NCBI GenBank assembly: GCA_965656875.1
Contig: CBFHMJ010000002.1
Coordinates: 344,812 to 408,811 of the forward strand
Direction of reading: 5' to 3'
From: CBFHMJ01 sp965656875
GTDB taxonomy: Bacteria; Pseudomonadota; Gammaproteobacteria; Enterobacterales; Alteromonadaceae
Length of the DNA: 64,000 bases
The notes under the pieces were generated by a model. That model ran no database searches and was not told the origin of the DNA. It saw only the letters and a program-made list of their open reading frames with translations. Position 1 is the stretch's first letter; every line of letters begins with the position of its first letter. Below, one piece after another: positions 43,587-51,819 of this stretch. A program made the translations under genes and the position numbers.

Positions 43587-43870
43587 GAGCGTGTTGACCT
43601 TTGCAGGTGGATTTTGCAGCAGTTTGTCGCATGTTTATACAAGGCTTCTGGTTGCGCCGTGTAGTTATTCTACATAAGCAGGCTGAAACGCCGTAGAAAC
43701 ATGCGACAAGCGCTGTCCATGCAATCATTTAACGAATGAATGGATTCGTTTCAATGGCGTTCATGCTGCGTTCCACGTCATTGATTTAGATGACTAAACC
43801 TGCTGCCGTGCGCCTGGCCTGAACGCCATTGAATTCGAACAAAATTTCACCCGCAAAGGTCAACACGCTC
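43587..43870 (+). mobile_element. MITE-like element, copy A, inside hmp
   Basis: This is the second 284-bp copy, in the same orientation and with the same ends as copy B, inserted after codon 33 of hmp. Flanks are CA (43585-43586) and TA (43871-43872). The internal hairpin arms TTGTCGCATGTTT/AAACATGCGACAA are perfect here. It encodes no protein, so movement would need a transposase from elsewhere. TA flanks and short terminal repeats suggest an IS630/Tc1-type source, which is an inference. Confidence 0.9.
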
Positions 43871-43985
43871 TAAACATCCGGTTATAAAAATGATCTGTAA
43901 CTGCTGGGCCTGCTTCAGCCAGTAATGGAAGTGTCGATTGTACAAGTGCAATATCCTGAGTAGACAGCATAGAAGTCTCCAATGT

Positions 43986-45149
43986 TTATGATTTTAATAA
44001 TATGGGGGTGTAGATCGTGACGAATGCCAGGCCGCAAATAGCCCAAAGTAAGGCGCTAATTGTCCAGCCAGCCAGAGGAAAACCCAGTTGTGGTAACACC
44101 ACACGAATAAGAGTTGTCACGACCATGAGTAACAAAGCGAAGGTGATAACGGGTTTAACGACAAGTGGTCGTCCCGTGTGGCCAAGTGATACTCGACTCA
44201 TCATCGACAGAATCATCAGACCCATTGCACCCACAGTGATGAGATGCAAGGCATTACTGAATGAAAGAATGGCGACAGGTAAATAGCTTAATCCAAGCGT
44301 AATCAGACCAAGTGCCATGAAGCCGTAGGCGATATGTAGTGACCAGAGTAATGGTACAGAGATCGTTTTAAGTCCTTTCCAGCGTGTCATGCGCAATAAA
44401 TGAAGCAGGCCCGTGCTAATCATCAACGCTGCTGGTGTGAACGGTAACGTAATAAAGTAGCCCACAATAAAGACAGTTATGCCACTAATGGCAACGGGTA
44501 GTAGCAGGCGTTCAACGAATAAGGCAGGTGTTACTGGATCGGTGTTTGCGCCGCGAACGGTGAAGAAAGGTATAACACGCCCACCAACAATGCCCATAAC
44601 AAGGGTAAACAACAGCACGCATGACCGGGCCAGATGCAATGCAATATCCTGATGTTCAAGTAATGAAGCGATCAGCACAATCAGATTGACCGATGCTAAA
44701 ACGCTGAGCAAAGGAATGAATAAATAGTTGCGACGATTTGCAGTACGGATCACCAGTCGTGCGAACCAGACAATACTCAATAGCCACCAGCAGGCTTGTG
44801 ACACCGCCGCCAGCATGATGGTAAGGTCCTGATTTAACCAGATAAAGGTTCGGCTTAATAACCAAAGCACAGTTAACAGAATGACGGGTTTGCCGTGCAT
44901 GCTTTTTTCGCCAGTCCAGGTTTGTACAGCAGTCAGAATAAAGCCAACAACAACAGTGGCGCCAAAACCAAACAGCATTTCGTGTGCATGCCACAGTGAC
45001 GGCGATAACGTTCCCGCTGATACCTGAATCCATCCATTTAACAGTGCAATCCAGATGAGTAAGCTGGCAGAGGACGCAATGGCAGCCAGTAAAAAGCAAC
45101 TTCGAAATGGTAATCGCCAAAGCGTGTGTTGCGAAAATGAGTTCAACAT
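43986..45149 (-). CDS. nnrS: NnrS-family haem/copper membrane protein
   Basis: The roughly 388-residue polytopic membrane protein has about 12 spans with the NnrS pattern (FLLAAIASSASLL, HAHEMLFGFGATVVVGFILTAVQTWTG, RVIPFFTVRGAN, HLITVGAMGLMILSMMSRVSLGHTGR). NnrS proteins protect cells against nitric oxide stress and are usually NO-regulated. I chose the ATG at 45149 because the N-terminus then matches the family. A longer frame to 45266 overlaps the upstream gene. It is the middle gene of an operon (small membrane protein, nnrS, hmp) under a NorR/sigma-54 type promoter. Confidence 0.9.
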   Translation of the reverse strand: MLNSFSQHTLWRLPFRSCFLLAAIASSASLLIWIALLNGWIQVSAGTLSPSLWHAHEMLFGFGATVVVGFILTAVQTWTGEKSMHGKPVILLTVLWLLSRTFIWLNQDLTIMLAAVSQACWWLLSIVWFARLVIRTANRRNYLFIPLLSVLASVNLIVLIASLLEHQDIALHLARSCVLLFTLVMGIVGGRVIPFFTVRGANTDPVTPALFVERLLLPVAISGITVFIVGYFITLPFTPAALMISTGLLHLLRMTRWKGLKTISVPLLWSLHIAYGFMALGLITLGLSYLPVAILSFSNALHLITVGAMGLMILSMMSRVSLGHTGRPLVVKPVITFALLLMVVTTLIRVVLPQLGFPLAGWTISALLWAICGLAFVTIYTPILLKS

Positions 45150-45165
45150 AAGGGAAGATTCTCCA

Positions 45166-45441
45166 CTAAAATGACTGATAGCCCAGACCATGCATACCGA
45201 CGCAGCGAACGACATAACCCAGTTTGAATAAACCGGCGAAAACAATGGTAAAAATATGTCCTGCAATCACGGCTGGAAGTGTGAAGGCCTGCTCATAGCC
45301 AAACGTCATCGTCACACAACCTGAGGTTATCAGCAGTGAAATGATCATGAGCCAGTTACCGCCCAGTACACAATGACGATAATTTTCTAAATCAGATCTG
45401 GTAGGAATTGTCGTAACGCCTGTGTTCAGATTACTGTTCAT
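45166..45441 (-). CDS. small two-span membrane protein of the NO operon
   Basis: The 91-residue product has two hydrophobic segments (about residues 28-50 and 55-75) and ends in a conserved-looking GYVVRCVGMHGLGYQ. The start ATG at 45441 follows GAGGAACAC. An in-frame extension upstream would read through the leader and the element remnant and is unlikely. Position as first gene of the nnrS-hmp operon suggests a role with NnrS. I recognise no named family with confidence. Confidence 0.7.
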   Translation of the reverse strand: MNSNLNTGVTTIPTRSDLENYRHCVLGGNWLMIISLLITSGCVTMTFGYEQAFTLPAVIAGHIFTIVFAGLFKLGYVVRCVGMHGLGYQSF

Positions 45442-45465
45442 GAAGTGTTCCTCAGTGATGATGAT

Positions 45466-45485
45466 GCAAAGGTCAACATGCTCTA
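45466..45485 (+). repeat. solo end of the MITE-like element in the operon leader
   Basis: GCAAAGGTCAACATGCTCTA matches the right terminal repeat of the elements plus its flanking TA at 19 of 20 bases. No other part of an element is next to it. It lies in the leader between the sigma-54 promoter and the first ribosome binding site. Confidence 0.6.
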
Positions 45486-45490
45486 GCCTT

Positions 45491-45507
45491 ATCAAGGTTA
45501 ATGCCAG
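45491..45507 (-). promoter_or_regulatory. sigma-54 (-24/-12) promoter of the NO operon
   Basis: On the minus strand the bases read CTGGCATTAACCTTGAT, close to the sigma-54 consensus TGGCAC-N5-TTGC with correct spacing. The GC of the -12 box is GA. It lies about 50 bases upstream of the first gene and downstream of the NorR sites. Confidence 0.6.
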
Positions 45508-45558
45508 TTTTAAAATTAATTAAAATTCATATAGTTACTTGATTGAATGTATTTGTGT

Positions 45559-45597
45559 AGTCATAATGACACGGCTTTAAGCTGTGTCATTATGACT
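45559..45597. promoter_or_regulatory. NorR enhancer: two GT-N7-AC sites in a large palindrome
   Basis: GTCATAATGAC (45560-45570) and GTCATTATGAC (45586-45596) each fit the NorR core GT-N7-AC. They form a nearly perfect 39-bp palindrome with 14-bp perfect arms. It lies between norR and the sigma-54 promoter of the nnrS operon. Confidence 0.75.
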
Positions 45598-45616
45598 CTA
45601 AGGTGTTTATTTGATT

Positions 45617-47191
45617 ATGGGTGATAACCCAATAAGTCAGACCGCATTGATTGAACTGGCACTGGATTTGGCGCAATGCCTGACCAGTGAAGATAAGTTT
45701 GATCGCTTGTTATCGACGCTACGTAAGACCATCAATTGTGAGGCGGTCGCATTGTTGGTGTTCAAAGGTGAGTATTTGCAACCTCTGGCAATGCAGGGGT
45801 TAAGTAAAGACACAATCGGTCGTCGATTTATTATTGCTGAACACCCCAGATTTCAGCGTATTTGTAACAATATGGCTGCAACCCGGTTTCCTGCCCATTG
45901 TGAATTACCAGATCCCTACGATGGATTGTTGATTGATCGAGACGGAGACTTACCCGTTCATGCCTGCATGGGCATACCTTTATACTTCAATGATGTGTTG
46001 ATTGGCGTGTTGACGATGGACAGCCTGATTCCAGGTAAATTCGATGATTTGCCGGATCGAACCTTGGAAGTTATCGGCGCAATGGCTGCGGTAAGCCTTA
46101 ATACTGCACTGACGTTGGAATTGCTGGAAAGTAATGTGCGTCATTCGCAACAGGTCGTGGCGGAAATGAGTAAACACGCTGGACGAGCTATGGAGTTTGA
46201 ATTGATTGGGCAAAGTCCGGTCATGGAAAAACTCAAGCGAGAAATCCAGCTGGTGGCACCGTCCAGTTATTCGGTTCTGATCCAGGGGGAAAGTGGTACT
46301 GGTAAAGAGCTGGTCGCGCACAATATCCATGATCAGTCCAGCCGGTCGCAGGCACCAATGATTTATGTAAACTGTGCAGCATTGCCTGAAAATCTGATTG
46401 AAAGTGAATTGTTTGGCCATGTGAAAGGTGCATTCACAGGTGCAGACAGCGCCAGAGCAGGGAAATTCCAGATTGCAGATGGCGGCACGTTGTTTTTGGA
46501 TGAAGTCGGCGAATTACCGTTAGCAGCACAGAGTAAATTGCTACGTGCATTACAAAGCCAGGAAATTCAGAAAGTTGGACAAGACAAAGTGATCCATGTT
46601 GATGTTCGGGTCATTGCGGCGACCAATCGAGATCTGGCTGCAGAAGTTGACGCCGGACGATTCCGCTCTGATTTATATCACCGATTGAATGTCTATCCGA
46701 TTTCAGTACCGGCGTTAAGAGATCGGCAAGATGACGTGGTATTACTGGCAGGCTTTTTCATTGAACGGATTAAACGTAAACTCGGCATTCAACAATTAAA
46801 AGTTGCTGAATCGGTGCAGCAGATGCTGACCCATTACGACTGGCCTGGCAATGTACGTGAACTCGAACATTTTCTGAGTCGAGCCGCATTGAAAGCCAGT
46901 GCCAGAATGCGTTCAGCGATGGTCACAATTCAGCAGCATGACAGTGAGCAGCTGATGGTGGATGAGATGGCTGACGAAGCAGACATCAGTGAAACGCCGC
47001 ATTTAGCGCCCGACAGCTCCATCAATTTACGTGCATCGGTTGATGAGTACCAACGATCCATTATAAAAAAGGTGCTTATTCAGGAAAATGGTAACTGGAG
47101 TGCCGCTGCAAAACGCCTTCAGGTTGATCGGGCTAATTTAAATCGTTTAGCGAAACGCCTTGGGATTCAACTCACCAAAACAATTACATAA
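45617..47191 (+). CDS. norR: NO-responsive sigma-54 activator NorR
   Basis: The roughly 524-residue enhancer-binding protein has an N-terminal GAF domain with the NorR iron-site segment (LPDPYDGLL, then LPVHACMGIPLYF), an AAA+ domain (Walker A GESGTGKE, sigma-54 contact loop GAFTGAD, Walker B GTLFLDEVGEL) and a C-terminal Fis-type helix-turn-helix (NWSAAAKRLQVDRANLNRLAKRL). NO binding to the GAF iron would free the ATPase to open the sigma-54 promoter of the divergent operon. A TTG at 45611 closer to the AGGTG site is an alternative start. Confidence 0.93.
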   Translation: MGDNPISQTALIELALDLAQCLTSEDKFDRLLSTLRKTINCEAVALLVFKGEYLQPLAMQGLSKDTIGRRFIIAEHPRFQRICNNMAATRFPAHCELPDPYDGLLIDRDGDLPVHACMGIPLYFNDVLIGVLTMDSLIPGKFDDLPDRTLEVIGAMAAVSLNTALTLELLESNVRHSQQVVAEMSKHAGRAMEFELIGQSPVMEKLKREIQLVAPSSYSVLIQGESGTGKELVAHNIHDQSSRSQAPMIYVNCAALPENLIESELFGHVKGAFTGADSARAGKFQIADGGTLFLDEVGELPLAAQSKLLRALQSQEIQKVGQDKVIHVDVRVIAATNRDLAAEVDAGRFRSDLYHRLNVYPISVPALRDRQDDVVLLAGFFIERIKRKLGIQQLKVAESVQQMLTHYDWPGNVRELEHFLSRAALKASARMRSAMVTIQQHDSEQLMVDEMADEADISETPHLAPDSSINLRASVDEYQRSIIKKVLIQENGNWSAAAKRLQVDRANLNRLAKRLGIQLTKTIT

Positions 47192-47311
47192 TGCACATTA
47201 AAAAACGTTGTTATATCAATAAAACAACTTGTCTCAGTCTTTGGATTCTTTCACCATAATGCGCTTCTATGCATGATGAAGGGTAATGATGCGAAAAGAT
47301 TGGCCTGGAGA

Positions 47312-47361
47312 GTACATTGAATAAAGGTACTCAGGATGCAGGTACGTTGAATAAAGGTACT
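47312..47361 (+). repeat. 20-bp direct repeat at the start of the FecI-like gene
   Basis: GTACATTGAATAAAGGTACT (47312-47331) and GTACGTTGAATAAAGGTACT (47342-47361) differ at one base and are 30 bp apart, so the repeat keeps the reading frame. Each unit contains a TTG start codon, and the second is followed at once by ATG. Confidence 0.75.
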
Positions 47362-47892
47362 ATGAAAAAAAGTACCGGGAACAGCACGTTACAAGATGCC
47401 TTTGAACAGCATCGTGACGCGCTGCTGGGCTATATTCGCAAACGTCTAAATGACTTCCAGCAAGCTGATGACTTGCTTCATGACCTCTATATCAAGTTAC
47501 AAACACAGCAAACAGACACCCTCATTCAGTATCCCAAAGCCTATTTGTATCGTATGGCTAATAACCTGGTCATTGATTTTCAACGACATCAGAATCGCCA
47601 ACCTGTCGCTGATGACAGCGAAGCTGACGAACAGGAAAATGAATTGTCGCCGGAACGCATGGTTTCTGATGCCGAGCAGTTGACCATTGTTAAAGCCGCG
47701 ATTGAAGAACTGCCAGATAAAACTCGTGAAGTGTTTAAGCTGCAACGATTACAACAGTTAGATAAAGCTGATGTCGCTTCCCGAACCGGTATTAGTGTCA
47801 ATATGGTCGAAAAGCACTTGCGCAAAGCCGTAAGATTTTGCCGGGATAAACTGTATCGCCAGACGCGAGAACGACAAGACCATGACCCGTAA
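47317..47892 (+). CDS. FecI-like ECF sigma factor
   Basis: The 191-residue protein resembles FecI: region 2 at about 35-95 (LGYIRKRLNDFQQADDLLHDLYIKL, then YLYRMANNLVIDF) and region 4 at about 130-180 (LPDKTREVFKLQRLQQLDKADVASRTGISVNMVEKHLRKAV). It is followed by fecR-like and TonB-receptor genes, so it should be activated when the receptor is loaded. The TTG at 47317 has GGAG at good distance. An ATG at 47362 is also possible because the start region is duplicated. Confidence 0.87.
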   Translation: MNKGTQDAGTLNKGTMKKSTGNSTLQDAFEQHRDALLGYIRKRLNDFQQADDLLHDLYIKLQTQQTDTLIQYPKAYLYRMANNLVIDFQRHQNRQPVADDSEADEQENELSPERMVSDAEQLTIVKAAIEELPDKTREVFKLQRLQQLDKADVASRTGISVNMVEKHLRKAVRFCRDKLYRQTRERQDHDP

Positions 47893-48061
47893 TTCAGTAA
47901 TGGTTGGTGCGCAGCAATTAATTTGAAAAAAGCGCTCCTCAATCAGAACGGTGGATCGTCACAGAATAGAGATGTCATAGTTTATTCAACGGTCAATCTG
48001 TTTACAGTGAAGAAAGCCCTTAATTTAAAACGATAAAAGACTCAACAGACAAGTGCAGGTT

Positions 48062-49060
48062 ATGCAGAATCAGGATAACAGTTTCATTCAACATCAGGCC
48101 CATGACTGGCTCGTGAAGCTTGAAACCGGTGCAATGAATGACGGTGACGAAGACCGTTTTGTTGCCTGGTTAGAGCAGGACGAACGCCACGGCCAGGCAT
48201 TTTATGAAGCTGAGCAGGCATGGCACTTAATGCATCAGGCATCTGACGCCTTTGAACGGGCGGATGTTGAGCAAACAAGTAATGAACAACGACGCACAAC
48301 ACCAACGAAGGAAAAACCGGTTTGGGGAAGAGTACATCGCTTTATTTTGCCGTTGGCTGCGACCGTTCTGTTGAGTGTCATAACATTATTACAGGCGAAT
48401 CACATCTGGCTGTCGCTAACGGCTGATCACTACACAGCGACCGGTGAACGGACAGAGCAGCGATTGTCAGACGGATCGGTGATCACTCTCAATACCGATT
48501 CAGCCATTGATGTGATCATTGATGAGCAAAGCCGTCGAGTGATGGTGCTGCAGGGCGAAATATATGTTGATGTGGCATCGGATAAGTCAAAACCATTTAT
48601 CGTTACGGCGGGCAATATGCAGGTCACGGCGCTGGGTACTGAATTTATTGTGCGTCATGAATCGGGTGAAGAGCCGCGAGTTATCGTCACAGAGCACAGC
48701 GTTAAAGTTGAGAATACTGCTAAGCCGATTGCTGACGTTATCATTGGGGAAGGGCAGAAGGTGTCTCTGGCTCAAAATGGCCAGATTTCCCCAGTCGCTG
48801 AAGTTAATCAACAACACGCCAGCGCATGGCTAAAGGGTAAGCTTGTCTTTAAAAACCAGCCGCTGGAACAAGTCGTGACCGAGCTTAGTCGCTACTACAA
48901 AGGCAAGATGATCATTACGGATGATGGGTTAAAACAACGTCGGGTAAGTGGTGTATTGAATCTTGATAATCCGGTTACATCATTACAAACTATGGCTCAG
49001 GCGTTATCGGTCAACGTCTCTCAAATAACACCTTATCTGACATTGATTGAATCGAGGTAA
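48062..49060 (+). CDS. FecR-like anti-sigma regulator
   Basis: The roughly 332-residue inner-membrane protein has a cytoplasmic DUF4880-type N-terminus (HDWLVKLETGAMNDGDEDRFVAWLEQDERHGQAF), one membrane span (about 96-113) and a periplasmic FecR domain (ATGERTEQRLSDGSVITLN, then GTEFIVRHESGE). It ends with an STN-like segment (LEQVVTELSRYYKGKMIITD). It would pass the receptor signal to the FecI-like sigma factor. A GTG at 48053 is an alternative start. The receptor gene follows five bases after its stop. Confidence 0.88.
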   Translation: MQNQDNSFIQHQAHDWLVKLETGAMNDGDEDRFVAWLEQDERHGQAFYEAEQAWHLMHQASDAFERADVEQTSNEQRRTTPTKEKPVWGRVHRFILPLAATVLLSVITLLQANHIWLSLTADHYTATGERTEQRLSDGSVITLNTDSAIDVIIDEQSRRVMVLQGEIYVDVASDKSKPFIVTAGNMQVTALGTEFIVRHESGEEPRVIVTEHSVKVENTAKPIADVIIGEGQKVSLAQNGQISPVAEVNQQHASAWLKGKLVFKNQPLEQVVTELSRYYKGKMIITDDGLKQRRVSGVLNLDNPVTSLQTMAQALSVNVSQITPYLTLIESR

Positions 49061-49065
49061 TACCG

Positions 49066-51618
49066 GTGCATTCGAGGATTCGTGCAGGAAGCGTCATAAC
49101 ACTGCTGTTTTTCATCATCATGGCATTCAGTTCGTCATTGATGGCGCAGTCACTGAAACGTTATTCCCTGACAATAGCGGCTCAGCCTGTTGGCGATGCT
49201 ATTGTTGAACTGGCACTGGCGTTGGATTTGAATATTGTCTATCTGACATCGCTGGCAAAAGATAAACGTTCTCAGCCATTAAATGGCGACTATACCCTGG
49301 CCGAAGCACTTACTATCTTATTAAAAGACAGTGGCTTAAAAGCGACTATTGTGAACAGCCGGGTTATTCAAATCGAACGTATACGGATAAAAACACCTCG
49401 TTTTGAACGTCCGGACTATCCGGAACCGCCCGAGCCTGAACCTGAACTTCCTCCTGGTCCAGCACCAAAAACTGAAGAAATTATCGAAGAACAAACCGAA
49501 GTCGTTGAAGTTGTTGGACGGCTTCTCTCACCTTATAACCTCGGTACAACGCTCTCCAGCACTAAAACTCAGCGTCATTTTCTCGATACGCCACAAATTG
49601 TAAATGCCTTACCCGAAGCCTTATCTCGTGATATCAGCGCGCGTAATTATGCTGATACGACCCGACTGAGTTCATCAGCAACTTACCTGGAACGCAGTGC
49701 TGGTGTAGCCGATGAACTGCGGTTGCGTGGTTTTTCTTATCCATCATTGAAGATCAACGGTATTGGCGCTCACGCGTATGTTTCTCCGGTTGATTTAGCG
49801 TTTGTGGATAGCATAGAAGTCGCAAAAGGCCCGGGTTCCGTCTTGTTTGGACGCATGGAACCGGGCGGCATGATCAACATGATGCTGAAGGAACCGAATG
49901 GTGCCGCAAACAGTCTGACGCTGCGACATGGTGATGATGACTATAAACGAGCCGAGTTAGATCTGTCGCTGGACTGGAGCGATGATACTGCGCTGCGGGC
50001 TATTGGATTTGTTCAACGCCAGGGCGACGAGGCGTCGCTGAACCTGGATGATGCAGATGGTCTGATGTTGGCGCTCAGTCACGGATTTGAAAATGACAGT
50101 ACGCTGAATGTTCATTATCGTTTTGAATCCCAGGATATCCTGCAACAATTTGGTAGTCCGATAGAAGGGTTTGACAGTAGTGTGCAATTCTTCCGGGATG
50201 AAAATGGCGAAATCGAAGTACTGGTGCCGCGTCAGGAAGACTTACGCGCCGGACTGGATGTGGATCGACACAGTTTAAATGTCAGTATTAACGACTGGCT
50301 GATAGGCGACTGGTCTGCGGATTTTCATCTCCAGTATGATCGCTATAAAGCATCAAGTTTTCTCCGTTATCCCGTCATCGAAGAATTTATTGTTGATGTA
50401 AATGGGAACCAGGTTTCTGAGGATGAATTAACCGAAGCATTGCTAAACAATCCTGAACTACTGCAAATTCTGATTGAAGGGCTGGAGACAATAAGTGTTG
50501 ATACCGACAATTTATCTTTCGATCAATCAACGTTCAGTTACGATACTGAGTTCATCAGTACAGAATTTACCCTGTATAAAGCGATGTCACTGGGTAACGC
50601 TGAACTGGAACAGCTATATGGCATGAATATCAACCACTCTTCGCCGGAATCTCTTGTTTGGCAGAATCATGATATTCGAACTGGTTTTGTGCCGATAGAA
50701 CAAGCCGATACTTTATTTAATACCGAATCTTCAGATGTTGATGTGACGGATTTCAATGTCGGCCTGTTTGGGCAATGGGTCGTGAACTGGCAGGCGCTGA
50801 CCGTGTTCGCCGGAGCACGGGTTGATCAGCTTGAATTTAAATCCAGTAGTGATGTTGAGGACGTTGATAAACAGTTTACCGAGACAACATGGCGACTGGG
50901 TGGCGTTTATCGTTTAAACAGTCAGACTAGTGTGTATCTTAATTACAGTGAAGCCTTTTCTCCGCAATTTGCGTTGCGAGAAATACCCAGTGAACCGGGT
51001 AGTGAGGACTATCCTGAACCCTACAATGTCATTGATTTTCCTGAGCCCGCCCGGTCAACACAGAAAGAATTTGGCATAAAACGCACCTGGTTAGACGGGC
51101 GACTTCAATCAAGCTGTGCCGTGTTTGATATTGAGAAAAAAGATATTGAATCACTGGTCACGCGTCAGGAAAACCAGGGCGTAGAATGTGATGTAGCCGG
51201 TTCATTGGGATCGGGTTGGCATATCACGCTGGGAGTTAGTGTGCATGATGCGCGAATTACCGGTAGCGAAGATGATTATCTCGTTGGTAACAAACCCCGT
51301 ATTACACCGGAGAAAAACCTCCGCGCCTGGTTGAGCAAAGATTTTTCAATGATGGATAACTGGCGCAGTCGCGTTGGTGTGGGATATACCTGGGTCGATA
51401 ACCGCCATATCAATGCCGACAATGAAGTGTTGTTACCGTCTTATAATCTGGTTGATGTTGGTTTGCTGGTCGATTTGTCGAACGACTTGAGCCTTACTGT
51501 TTATGTACGCAATCTGTTGGATGAAACCTATACCGAGGGCGTATTCAATGCACTGCCTTACTGGACTAATGCTGGCCGTGACAGAACGATTGAGAGCCGT
51601 TTAAGCTGGCGCTTCTAG
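49066..51618 (+). CDS. TonB-dependent outer-membrane receptor with signalling (STN) domain
   Basis: The 850-residue precursor has a signal peptide (cleavage near SLMAQS), an STN signalling domain (about 25-108), a Pro/Glu-rich linker (about 118-140), a plug (160-290, with VDSIEVAKGPGSVLFGRMEPGG) and a 22-strand barrel ending in F. It resembles ferric-siderophore transducers such as FpvA, and the substrate cannot be told. It would signal through the adjacent FecR and FecI-like proteins. The GTG start is near the end of the fecR-like gene, so the three form one operon. Confidence 0.9.
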   Translation: MHSRIRAGSVITLLFFIIMAFSSSLMAQSLKRYSLTIAAQPVGDAIVELALALDLNIVYLTSLAKDKRSQPLNGDYTLAEALTILLKDSGLKATIVNSRVIQIERIRIKTPRFERPDYPEPPEPEPELPPGPAPKTEEIIEEQTEVVEVVGRLLSPYNLGTTLSSTKTQRHFLDTPQIVNALPEALSRDISARNYADTTRLSSSATYLERSAGVADELRLRGFSYPSLKINGIGAHAYVSPVDLAFVDSIEVAKGPGSVLFGRMEPGGMINMMLKEPNGAANSLTLRHGDDDYKRAELDLSLDWSDDTALRAIGFVQRQGDEASLNLDDADGLMLALSHGFENDSTLNVHYRFESQDILQQFGSPIEGFDSSVQFFRDENGEIEVLVPRQEDLRAGLDVDRHSLNVSINDWLIGDWSADFHLQYDRYKASSFLRYPVIEEFIVDVNGNQVSEDELTEALLNNPELLQILIEGLETISVDTDNLSFDQSTFSYDTEFISTEFTLYKAMSLGNAELEQLYGMNINHSSPESLVWQNHDIRTGFVPIEQADTLFNTESSDVDVTDFNVGLFGQWVVNWQALTVFAGARVDQLEFKSSSDVEDVDKQFTETTWRLGGVYRLNSQTSVYLNYSEAFSPQFALREIPSEPGSEDYPEPYNVIDFPEPARSTQKEFGIKRTWLDGRLQSSCAVFDIEKKDIESLVTRQENQGVECDVAGSLGSGWHITLGVSVHDARITGSEDDYLVGNKPRITPEKNLRAWLSKDFSMMDNWRSRVGVGYTWVDNRHINADNEVLLPSYNLVDVGLLVDLSNDLSLTVYVRNLLDETYTEGVFNALPYWTNAGRDRTIESRLSWRF

Positions 51619-51819
51619 GTCAGTTCGATCTATTTACAAACCAAAAAAGCCATAAAATACAGTTATTTAAATCATCGCCTCTAAAAAAATAAAATTTTTT
51701 GTTTTTTTCACTCCTCAAAATTCCATCCTCGTCGTCACAGGGATAAAGCAAGCAACAGGCTTGCTTTCAAACAAAAGTCTAAACGCACAAAAACAATTAC
51801 TCAGAAGTAAAGGTGTTTT

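Larger units (their letters stand above)
42218..43970 (-). pseudogene. hmp: flavohaemoglobin (nitric oxide dioxygenase) interrupted by two MITE-like elements
   Basis: Three in-order pieces together encode almost all of Hmp. Residues 1-33 (43970-43872) begin the globin. 43583-42884 encodes the rest of the globin (proximal His in AQKHTSFHI) and the FAD domain (QEIRQYSL-like IEIRQYSLSDKP). 42595-42218 encodes the NAD domain (SAGVGITPMLSMLE to HYEVFGPHASL). The joins are exactly at the 284-bp elements. Removing the second element with one TA copy restores the frame (GTA TTA AAA TCT). At the first the exact join is less certain. Without insertions the product would be about 393 residues, like E. 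coli Hmp, which turns NO into nitrate. It follows nnrS by 15 bases and has a GGAGACT ribosome binding site. Confidence 0.9.
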
